Source: Chara braunii
Taxonomy: Eukaryota; Streptophyta; Charophyceae; Charales; Characeae
Direction: 5' to 3'
NCBI GenBank assembly: GCA_003427395.1
Contig: BFEA01000083.1
Coordinates: 1,179,074 to 1,201,743, forward strand
DNA: 22,670 nt
The notes beneath the pieces were generated by a model. That model was not told where the DNA came from, searched no databases, and saw nothing but the letters and a program-made list of their open reading frames with translations. Position numbers and translations under genes: made by a program. Shown here piece by piece: positions 16,132 to 22,670 of the stretch. Position 1 is the first letter of the stretch. Each line of letters starts with the position of its first letter.

Positions 16132-16404
16132 TTATGCATGTTGCCCGTTCACTTGCTGCACTTTAGATCGTCGTCTCTTTCGGGTTCTTGCGGCAGCATG
16201 TGGATCCTTACATTGTTTGATAAGGATCTCCTCAAGTGTGGTTATTGGTGTGGCTTTAAGCCACTGCGTAAGATTGATGTTGGTGTACCTGGCCCGTGTA
16301 GCTTGGACTTCTAAGAAGCCTCGTACGGCGGGTTCGACGTTGGTCCCCATGATCAAGGACTGACTCACTGGTTGAGTTCCCAGCACCTCGAAGTAAGCTC
16401 TCAT
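16132..16404 (-). CDS. gag: Gag core domain, copy 2
   Basis: A 90-residue stretch: MRAYFEVLGTQPVSQSLIMG, EPAVRGFLEVQATRARYTN, LTQWLKATPITTLEEILIKQ. It matches the copy 1 Gag core without the 15-bp duplication. It is cut from the preceding part by TAG, where copy 1 has TGG (Trp) in KSWI. Confidence 0.72.
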   Translation of the reverse strand: MRAYFEVLGTQPVSQSLIMGTNVEPAVRGFLEVQATRARYTNINLTQWLKATPITTLEEILIKQCKDPHAAARTRKRRRSKVQQVNGQHA

Positions 16405-16413
16405 GGAGCAGAT

Positions 16414-17150
16414 CTAGGACTCAACGTCTTCTTTGCCGCCGTACTTAGACGGTATTGGAACCTCCTTCCTGTCCACATAGGGACGGTTGTAGCCGGCACC
16501 AGCGATTGCTGTTTCTGAACTCGAAGCTGCAGCAGTTGCATAATTTTCTGCGTCTTTACTTGCCGTAGCGCCAGCAGGGTCTGCACCTACTGCAGGTCCC
16601 GATGGAACCACACATTGAGAAGATGTAAAGGGATGGAGAGGAGTGAGGACAGTTTGGTTAGCAATATTGGAGGCAGGAGGTAGAGGATTAGGATTCTGGT
16701 CTTTCTGTAGATTTGCCATCTGCCGCATTAGATCCTTGTGGTCTTTGGTCATTTCCGCCACTTCTGCCCGCAACTCACTAACCTCCGCCGAGAGTTTGGT
16801 GATCTATTCAGGAATGTCACTGAGCAGGTGACAATCTATAAGAGCATGTACATACGCGACTATCTCCTTTTTTACCTCATTGTCAGGCAAGGAGGAGACT
16901 GTTTTGAGGATAGCCTCATGGTCTGTAGCAGCAGTTTTTCGCTTTTCCTCTTCAACTTTCTTTTCCCTTGCCAGTGCCTTCCCGTAGAGAGTTTGGAACA
17001 ATGGTTTATCCTCTTTTACAGTTGCATCCAGTTGGGCCTTTAAGGCCACAAAACGCTTACATCACGCATTTCTGCAAGTCTCTCAAGATGCGGGCTTTCA
17101 CTCTCTCTTCCCTCTCTCTCTTCCTTTTGTCCGGGAGTCCCTACGGGCAT
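16414..17150 (-). pseudogene. gag: Gag N-terminal region, copy 2
   Basis: Starts at the ATG at 17150 (MPVGTPGQKEER). It contains one frameshift near 17050, then is open from 17049 to 16804 (LAREKKVEEEKRKTAATDHE, EVKKEIVAYVHALIDCHLL). It is stopped by TAG for Gln and open again from 16773 (RAEVAEMTKDHKDLMRQMAN). It keeps about 65 bp around 16570-16635, encoding LHPFTSSQCVVPSGP, that copy 1 has lost, so this copy shows the fuller Gag. Confidence 0.7.
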
Positions 17151-17233
17151 CAAAAATTGAACTCAGGAAAAGAAACAGACTGGAAAGTTCAAAGGAGAGA
17201 AGGTAGAACTCCTAGCCGGAGCGGCATTACATT
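17151..17233 (-). other. Remnant of gypsy copy 2 leader
   Basis: Matches 8047-8129 closely (GAAACAGACTG, GTAGAACTCCTAG) and then stops at the LINE boundary. Confidence 0.8.
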
Positions 17234-17304
17234 TGCAAGGTTGGGCGTCATTCTGGGCAAACCCAAAAAATTGTACCTCTGAGGCAGTGGCAGAGATTCT
17301 GTGA

Positions 17305-17604
17305 ATGGAGCTGGAATCCCACATTGCAGAAGCCCTACCGCCTGGGGCTCAGGCTATGGCCGCGATTGTAACAGGCCCCAACAAGATTGCGCAGAGGGAC
17401 ATTTACATACGCTTTGACCCAACCAAGGAGAATAGCCTGAGATGGTACACCCACAGTCAACTACTAAGCCTGCAGATGGTGAGGATTAGACACAATGACA
17501 CTTGGTCAGAGCACGGCGTGCAGAAGAGCCTGTGTGCCCTACTTAGGATGACGGGGGGGGCCACAGACTGGGAATGGGAACAACTGCCCTGGACACGTGT
17601 GTGA
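17305..17604 (+). CDS. LINE ORF1 C-terminal remnant (tentative)
   Basis: A 99-residue open stretch lies 37 bases before ORF2, where ORF1 belongs. It includes RDIYIRFDPTKENSLRWYTH and ends LPWTRV. I recognise no RRM or zinc knuckle. ORF1 of plant L1 elements is normally several hundred residues, so only the end would be present. G8 at 17553-17560 is a likely slippage site and may have altered the last 15 residues. An alternative is 5' UTR sequence that is open by chance. Confidence 0.45.
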   Translation: MELESHIAEALPPGAQAMAAIVTGPNKIAQRDIYIRFDPTKENSLRWYTHSQLLSLQMVRIRHNDTWSEHGVQKSLCALLRMTGGATDWEWEQLPWTRV

Positions 17605-17641
17605 TTCATTAAAGGCCAGGGCATGATTGCAAATTAAGTAA

Positions 17642-18653
17642 ATGGATCCGGTTAACGCAGTGTATGGGAAAGACCGAATTTGGAACCAATGCAAAAGGGC
17701 AGCACACCTAGACCTGCGGTCACTGAATGTAAATGGCCTGGCCTCGAGCAAATCCGAAAAGCACAATGCAATCTGGGACCTAATGAGAGGGGTAGGGGGT
17801 AGAAGTTGGCCAGACATAGTGTGTGTCCAACAAACACACTTGATGGACGCTCTAGAACACAACCGCATACATAAAACGGTCTGGCCATATAAGGCCTTCA
17901 GAGCTCATGCTCCAAAACCTGGGAGTGCAGGGGTAGCCATTTGGATCCCCCCTGAATCTCGGGCAGATCCTGTATATTGGGCAATGGATCAGGAGGAGGG
18001 CCGATGGGTGTCAATCCTAGTCACCTTGGAACTTGAAATAGTATGCATATTGTGCGTCTATGCCCCCAATGCGGTAAATGAAAGGAAAATCTTCTTTGAA
18101 AATATCGAACGGGGTCCCAGTCATCATAGCCGGGGATTGCAATGCAGCCCCGGACAGGTGGATGGACAGATGACGAACTCCCTCCCCTGCCCCGGGGTAC
18201 GTAGAGGAAGATGAGCGAATAATCAATGAGCTATGCCTATCACTCAAAGTGTTCGACACCTTCCGCAGATTAAACCCAGACACAAGATACTACTCATGTC
18301 TACACAAAACTGGGACGGAGAATCGGACGAGATCTAGGATTGACCTAATTCTAACCTCGGAAGATATGGAGGGATCTCTGCTTCTTGCAACCATCTTACC
18401 AGCCAGCCCCTACCCGGGTCTGGATCACAAAATGTGCACGATCATTTTATCCTTCCGTAAGAAACCAGATCGCGGTCCAGGATTCTACACACTTAACACT
18501 TCGATCTTACAACAACAAACATTCCAGAAATACATTACAGACTGCTGGACACATTGGCGCACACAAAAACAACATATCCAACACAATATTGACTGGTTTA
18601 ATAATGGATTGTTCTATCTGGGTAAAAAAGTCAGGAGTACTCCAAACTGTTAG
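17642..18653 (+). pseudogene. LINE ORF2 APE-type endonuclease domain
   Basis: The ATG at 17642 opens ORF2. The endonuclease nicks target DNA to start reverse transcription. Motifs in order are LRSLNVNGL (Asn29), DIVCVQQTHL, GRWVSI, VCILCVYAPN, then, after a one-base frameshift near 18105-18113, VIIAGDCNAAPD, TRSRIDLILTS and LDHKM. The residue normally Glu (QET) is Gln64, codon CAA at 17831, which would remove a metal ligand. The usual Ser of the SDH block is Leu. TGA at 18171-18173 is probably a former CGA. From 18174 the frame is open to 18653. Confidence 0.85.
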
Positions 18654-18932
18654 CAGTAAAGAAACACCAGCAAGAGATGGAAATTCACCAGCGACTGCAG
18701 CAACTGGAACATCAAGATCAACCCGACGACCCACACAACTCACATGTAACTCAGCAGACACAGCAAAGGGAGAAGTCAAGAGGGCACAACTCACAGGAGA
18801 CTCAGCAGGTACAACAAGGGGAGGACTCAAAGCGCACAGATACTGAAACAACAACTTCAAATATTTGCCACACGACGTTGGGAGGGAGCATGCATCCGTG
18901 GACGCCTGGCACGATACCAAACAGAAGGGGCC
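18654..18932 (+). pseudogene. LINE ORF2 linker, Gln-rich
   Basis: This region lies between endonuclease and RT. After a frame change near 18625 it reads YSKLLAVKKHQQEMEIHQRL and a Gln-rich stretch, then, after a second change near 18823, ILKQQLQIFATRRWEGACIR and RGRLARYQTEGAMDKKFF. The last block is the conserved approach to RT in L1 elements (R.R..W...G...T.FF). The Gln-rich helix may be a coiled coil. Confidence 0.7.
18735..18836 (+). repeat. Two 51-bp in-frame repeats in ORF2 linker
   Basis: ACAACTCACA at 18735 recurs at 18786, so the period is 51 bp or 17 codons. The encoded units are HNSHVTQQTQQREKSRG and HNSQETQQVQQGEDSKR. The duplication keeps the frame. Confidence 0.75.
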
Positions 18933-21128
18933 ATGGACAAAAAATTCTTCAGTATGGCCCGGGTGCGGGCACATAAATCCACCATAGAAGCATTTTATGA
19001 TCCAAAGACCGGTCATAATGACGTCGTTGCCTCCACTCCCCGATGCATGCAGATAGCAAGATCCTTCTTCAAGGATCTGTTCACCGCGCGGTGCGCACAA
19101 AGGAAGAAAGACATCAGAGAAAAGGAAATCGAAGAATTTCTCAAACCCCTAGAGAAGACCCTGACGGACCAGCAAAAAATAGATCTGGACCGCCCCTTGT
19201 CCAAGGAGGAAATTTGGACGGCAATGATGCAAATGGAGGAGGAGAAGACGTCGGGTATTGATGGACTTCCTAAAGAGTTCTGGGAGACCTTCTGGTCCCA
19301 CATGGCCCCGGACCTGATGGACTTCTATAATCTGGTGTGGGAGACTGGACAGATGGGCGAGCTGGTGGGACAGAATGTTCTCACCCTGCTGTACAAAAAA
19401 GGGGACAAGATGGACATCGGAAACTACAGACCAATAACGTTGCTAACAGTGGTGTACAAAATGTTAGCGAAGGCCCTGGCAAACCGCTTGATTCCGGTCC
19501 TGGAAGACATCATTCACCCAACACAGACTGGATTTGTCAAGGGGCGTAGGATCCATGACAACATCCTATTAGTCAACGAACTTCTCAAACTCACAAGACA
19601 AGATAAACAAAATGCGGCCGTGGTCTTCATCAACTTCGAAAAAACCTACGACCACATAGATTGGCAGTTTTTAGATAGATGCATGGAAAAAATGAACATC
19701 GGTCCTGTCTTTTGGCACTGGATCAAAATTTTGCATCATAATGCCACTACGTGTGTCCAAGTCAACGGTAGGGTGGCGCCGGCCTTCCCGCTGCAACGGT
19801 CAGTCAGACAAGGAGACCCTCTGACACCCTTCCTTTTCATAATTGTGATGGAGGCATTGGCAGCGAATCTTCGTACTAACAAAGACCTGCGAAAACTGCA
19901 GATCTCGGCCATCCCTGAAGAGGCAATCCCCATTTGTTCATTGTTTGCAGATGACTTGATAATTATGGTAGATGCCACGACAGCTAACATGGATGAGATT
20001 AGAAGACTCTTCGACAGATTCACAACGATCTCGGACATGACAGTTAACTGGGGAAATAAAACCTTGGGCTGGTGGATTCACCATCAAGGTGTGCGTCCCC
20101 CGGAGCTTCCACGGGTCAAGTGGCTCCCCGAAGAGGCCCCGGTTAGAGTACTGGGTATAATGATAACAACATTAGGTAGGCCTGCTTCGAACGATGAGTG
20201 GATACTGAAACCCGCCTTAGAAAAATTGGCCCAATGGAAGGACCAACATACCTCCCTATTTGGCAGGGTGCTGGCGATCAACAGCGTGGTGCTGGCGATC
20301 AACAGCGTGGTGCTGGCGGCCCTTTGGTACAAATCAGCAATCTGGGCTCCCAACAAGGAAGCCATCCGATCTCTGAAGCGTCAGGTAACGGCACTGCTGT
20401 GGCGAGGTGATGGGGAGCTTAAGAACATCATCAGCAGGGTGGCTTGGGCATCAGTGATCCAACCAAAAAAGCAAGGGGGGCTAGGGATCCTAGACCCGGA
20501 AACACAGGTCACAACAATAATGGTGCAATGGGTTAAGAGGTTACTCTTTGAACAACAACTTCCATGGCACGCCCTGGCCAGACTTGCCCCACAAGCACCA
20601 CAAAATATTCACCCGCTGACCTGGCTGGAAGACCGCTTCTGGACGGTACCACGGCGGACTCGGGGCAGACGTGAAATGAATGGGGGAGCAATACGGAAGG
20701 ACCTGGCCCGAGATGATTTTTGGGTCAAGGTTCTGAGAGTCTGGCGTCAACTCCCTCTTCCAGATATCCCCCCTTCGACCAGGTGGGAGGAAGTGATGCG
20801 TCAACCCTTCTTTGGAAATAGAAGGATCACTGATCGACATAGCAGGGTGTTTGGCAGTTCAACTACCCCGTGGGCCAGCTGGGTTAAGAAAGGTGTTTTC
20901 CGAATAAAAGACATTTGGAACTCAGAGACGAGGGAGTGGGAGACAGTGCAGCGATTGAAAGACACACTAAAATACTGTCACAATATTGAGGAGAACCTTG
21001 AGATGTTGATATTTGGAATTCCTTTGGACTGGGTGGGCCAAGGCTCGAAGAAGGGGACTGGGTATCGGTGCCGGATGACCCAGAAAGTGTGGGAAATGTG
21101 GTGGATGTGCGGCCGGATGAAAACGTGA
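18933..21128 (+). CDS. LINE ORF2 reverse transcriptase ORF fragment
   Basis: A 731-residue open stretch, the longest in the window. RT motifs: KTSGIDGLPKEFW, LLYKKGDKMDIGNYRPITLL, TGFVKGRRIHDNIL, VFINFEKTYDHIDW, VRQGDPLTPFLF and FADDLI (338-341). It synthesises element cDNA at the nicked target. The motif A aspartate is Asn234 (AAC at 19632), while the FADD aspartates remain, so this copy is probably inactive. Near residue 446 a 7-residue unit (VLAINSV) is duplicated. The C-terminal third carries WVKRLLFEQQ and TRGRREMNGG, typical L1 spacer. The Met is internal, since homology begins upstream. The last 25 residues are out of frame. Confidence 0.9.
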   Translation: MDKKFFSMARVRAHKSTIEAFYDPKTGHNDVVASTPRCMQIARSFFKDLFTARCAQRKKDIREKEIEEFLKPLEKTLTDQQKIDLDRPLSKEEIWTAMMQMEEEKTSGIDGLPKEFWETFWSHMAPDLMDFYNLVWETGQMGELVGQNVLTLLYKKGDKMDIGNYRPITLLTVVYKMLAKALANRLIPVLEDIIHPTQTGFVKGRRIHDNILLVNELLKLTRQDKQNAAVVFINFEKTYDHIDWQFLDRCMEKMNIGPVFWHWIKILHHNATTCVQVNGRVAPAFPLQRSVRQGDPLTPFLFIIVMEALAANLRTNKDLRKLQISAIPEEAIPICSLFADDLIIMVDATTANMDEIRRLFDRFTTISDMTVNWGNKTLGWWIHHQGVRPPELPRVKWLPEEAPVRVLGIMITTLGRPASNDEWILKPALEKLAQWKDQHTSLFGRVLAINSVVLAINSVVLAALWYKSAIWAPNKEAIRSLKRQVTALLWRGDGELKNIISRVAWASVIQPKKQGGLGILDPETQVTTIMVQWVKRLLFEQQLPWHALARLAPQAPQNIHPLTWLEDRFWTVPRRTRGRREMNGGAIRKDLARDDFWVKVLRVWRQLPLPDIPPSTRWEEVMRQPFFGNRRITDRHSRVFGSSTTPWASWVKKGVFRIKDIWNSETREWETVQRLKDTLKYCHNIEENLEMLIFGIPLDWVGQGSKKGTGYRCRMTQKVWEMWWMCGRMKT
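20268..20309 (+). repeat. 21-bp tandem duplication in RT
   Basis: GTGCTGGCGATCAACAGCGTG occurs at 20268-20288 and, unchanged, at 20289-20309. It adds seven residues without shifting the frame. The two units are identical, so the event looks recent or is an assembly effect. Confidence 0.85.
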
Positions 21129-22105
21129 TCAATTTGTTTCAGATAGGAAAGGATAATGTCCTTACCCGATACTCCCCGGATCTGGCAAGACGATTAAAAA
21201 ATAAGGAACTAAAAAGAATCTGGGTGCTACGAGACAAAGACATGTGGACCGCATATCAGCCAAACACCCCACTGGTCGAACTCCCCTTAGACCCCGAGGA
21301 ATGGCAGTGGTCACACCCAACGAAAAGCAAATCTCGGGGAAAGACAAAGCTGCAAAACCTGACAGTGAAAGCAACATACCGCCTGTTGCGCCCCAAAGTG
21401 AATATAAAGGAAAAGGTAAAGGAAAGATGGAGATCACAATTAAATGTAGGAACCGAAGTGATCTGTCCCATCCGTTGGTTCACTGCCACCAGAGCCAGAC
21501 CAGCAAAGATGGCCTCTCTGCAGTGGCAGATAGAACACCGCTGCTTACCCACCAATGACTGGTTGATAGACCGTACCTATTTGGAACAAAGAGGACATGC
21601 GTTACCTTGGTGCAAAACGTGTCATGCGGCCTTCCCCTCTCGCAGGATCCCGGAAATGATAGAACACATATTCATGCAATGTCCGGGAGCAGTCCTCACA
21701 TGGCGATGGCGGGACAGAATCTGGTCCCGTCTGGGCACTGGGTCAAAATGGCCCTGGGACTGGAAAGCCATACTATGTGAGGCATGGTCCTCCCCTACGG
21801 ATAGCACTTTCGAAAATAACATGTTTAAAACAGGAAGAAGAGCGGTCATGTGGGCCCTCTGGAGGAAACGTTGTATACATGCGATAGAAGGAGCCCACGC
21901 AGCGGAGGGAGAGGTGACAAAATTCATAAAACAATACGTCCAACAAGAACTAATGGTTCAATGGCGAAGAATCAAGACTCAACTGAACCTGTTCCACTCA
22001 GCCAAGGACATAGTGCAATTGATCCAGCAATTCTCAAGGGACTGGTTGGGCGGCAAGAATGGGGGTTGGATAGCCTCCGTCAGATGGGAAGGTAGGCCTA
22101 CCTAA
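21068..22105 (+). CDS. LINE ORF2 C-terminus with Cys/His (zf-RVT-like) domain
   Basis: A 345-residue stretch overlapping the end of the RT frame. The true transition is a frameshift near 21048-21060, so the ATG is not a real start. It contains KMASLQWQIEHRCLPTNDWL and WCKTC..H-x4-C, with Cys182, Cys185, His200 and Cys205. This C-C-H-C arrangement matches the zf-RVT domain at the C-terminus of plant L1 ORF2. It is followed by WALWRKRCIHAIEG and a basic, amphipathic tail. The domain is thought to help bind RNA or target DNA. The stop at 22103-22105 appears native, as the 3' UTR follows. Confidence 0.85.
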   Translation: MPDDPESVGNVVDVRPDENVINLFQIGKDNVLTRYSPDLARRLKNKELKRIWVLRDKDMWTAYQPNTPLVELPLDPEEWQWSHPTKSKSRGKTKLQNLTVKATYRLLRPKVNIKEKVKERWRSQLNVGTEVICPIRWFTATRARPAKMASLQWQIEHRCLPTNDWLIDRTYLEQRGHALPWCKTCHAAFPSRRIPEMIEHIFMQCPGAVLTWRWRDRIWSRLGTGSKWPWDWKAILCEAWSSPTDSTFENNMFKTGRRAVMWALWRKRCIHAIEGAHAAEGEVTKFIKQYVQQELMVQWRRIKTQLNLFHSAKDIVQLIQQFSRDWLGGKNGGWIASVRWEGRPT

Positions 22106-22421
22106 GGTGACCAGGGCGACCACCACGGAAAGTTTAGAAAGGACTACAATATTAGTTTCAAGGACTGGACAGTGGTGAGCCAGGATTTCCCGATGCGACC
22201 ACCCATAGAATTCCTTGACCCGTTCCCTCCCCACTAGTTAGCAATGGTGGACCTGCAATGGTATGGAATAGACGGCGCATACCGAATCCCTGGGAGGCTG
22301 GAGATACATAGAGATTTGCAGCAGGAGATTGGTAGAAGAGGAAGAGCTAGACTGGAGTAGCAGACTTTTGGCGCCTGGTTCTGAGCGAAGAGGCTCTTTC
22401 CCTTCTCCAATACTCCTGTTC

Positions 22422-22528
22422 AGTCAATCCTCGGGAGCCCAGAGTAGTCAATGCTGGTAGGAGACTCCTCCTTTCTGCTGAGTCAATCCTCTGGAGCCCA
22501 GAGTAATCAATGCTGGCAGGAGTCTCCA
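22422..22528 (+). repeat. 59-bp-period repeat in LINE 3' UTR
   Basis: AGTCAATCCTC at 22422 recurs as AGTCAATCCTCT at 22481. About 48 bases match well, including GGAGCCCAGAGTA and CAATGCTGG(T/C)AGGAG. Confidence 0.85.
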
Positions 22529-22543
22529 ATTTTCTCTGTATCT

Positions 22544-22640
22544 GGGACGCTGGACCCGTTTTCCAGCAGGGGATGCTCCCCACCAATAGATGGAGCCTCT
22601 CCTCAGGTGCTAGTGGTGTCTGCTCTTACCAGCACCACTA
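22544..22640 (+). promoter_or_regulatory. Predicted 3'-tail RNA stems of the LINE
   Basis: GCTGG..CCAGC, GGGGA-TGC-TCCCC and TAGTGGTG (22611-22618) with CACCACTA (22633-22640) can each pair. In several LINE families the RT recognises such a 3' stem-loop on its own RNA. That role is inferred here. Confidence 0.5.
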
Positions 22641-22658
22641 TCATTGGAAGGAAGTTTC

Positions 22659-22670
22659 AAAAAAAAAAAA
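22659..22670 (+). other. Poly(A) tail at LINE 3' end
   Basis: At least 12 A residues run to the window edge. There is no clear AATAAA close by. The true length is unknown because the window stops here. Confidence 0.85.

Larger units (their letters stand above)
11248..17233 (-). mobile_element. Ty3/gypsy internal region, copy 2, truncated in leader
   Basis: This region is co-linear with 2459-8129 on the same strand, from polypurine tract through chromodomain, integrase, RNase H, RT, protease and gag to the first bases of the leader. Homology to copy 1 ends sharply at CGGAGCGGCATTACA (17233), where LINE sequence begins. No 5' LTR is present in the window. It differs from copy 1 by a retroposed insert at 14239-14583, by its own stops and indels, and by lacking the 77-bp and 95-bp duplications of copy 1. 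Confidence 0.9.
22106..22658 (+). other. LINE 3' UTR
   Basis: The UTR is non-coding. It contains an imperfect tandem repeat of period 59 (22422-22528), a structured block (22544-22601) resembling the tail of the 14239-14583 retroposon, and a terminal hairpin. Confidence 0.75.
17234..22670 (+). mobile_element. L1-type LINE, probably 5'-truncated, inserted in gypsy copy 2
   Basis: A non-LTR retrotransposon with an ORF1 remnant, ORF2 (endonuclease, RT, C-terminal Cys/His domain), a 3' UTR of about 550 bp and poly(A) at the window end. It begins at the exact point where gypsy homology ends, and its first ORF is much shorter than usual, so it is probably 5'-truncated at insertion. ORF2 is disrupted by a frameshift near 18110, TGA at 18171, shifts near 18625 and 18823, and one near 21050. 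It cannot be active as written. Confidence 0.88.

Noticed and set aside
18507-19100. 197-residue minus-strand frame
   Set aside because: It is a shadow of LINE ORF2. The plus-strand frames carry the conserved L1 blocks.

Overview
This is a eukaryotic, repeat-only window with no cellular gene that I can support. It reads as plant-lineage DNA: a land plant or streptophyte alga, with a charophyte such as Chara as an unproven guess. The reasons are a Ty3/gypsy element with a chromodomain and an initiator-Met-like primer site, an L1-type LINE whose ORF2 ends in a zf-RVT-like Cys/His domain, and C-to-T type nonsense decay throughout. The absence of introns, operons and ribosome binding sites over long stretches fits transposon DNA.

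Layout. 1-1210: low-complexity flank with a polypurine tract, a GC-rich degenerate repeat, a C15A10 homopolymer switch and two imperfect 123-bp repeats. 1211-11247: one complete but decayed Ty3/gypsy chromovirus-like element on the minus strand, made of LTR B (5' LTR, 9377-11247), primer site, a leader of about 1.3 kb, gag, protease, RT, RNase H, integrase, chromodomain, polypurine tract and LTR A (3' LTR, 1211-2458). 11248-17233: a second internal region of the same family, same strand, joined directly to LTR B. The two copies therefore form a head-to-tail LTR-internal-LTR-internal array sharing one LTR. The second copy stops abruptly in its leader at 17233. 17234-22670: an L1-type LINE on the plus strand, apparently 5'-truncated, with an ORF1 remnant, endonuclease, RT, Cys/His domain and 3' UTR, ending in poly(A) at the window edge.

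Nested in the array are a 611-bp foldback element with arms of about 243 bp inside LTR B (10285-10895), whose empty site is preserved in LTR A, and a 344-bp retroposed element with a 23-A tail and a target-site duplication of about 12 bp inside the second gypsy copy (14239-14583). The 3' tail of this retroposed element resembles the 3' tail of the LINE at the window's end.

None of the coding regions is intact. Both gypsy copies carry many stops, frameshifts and small indels. The LINE has at least four frame changes or stops plus apparent substitutions at two catalytic positions. The most interesting points are the array architecture, two nonsense codons shared by the two diverged gypsy copies, the SINE-like/LINE tail similarity, and a likely assembly duplication around the single N at 5547. 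I found no novel defence, metabolic or regulatory system.
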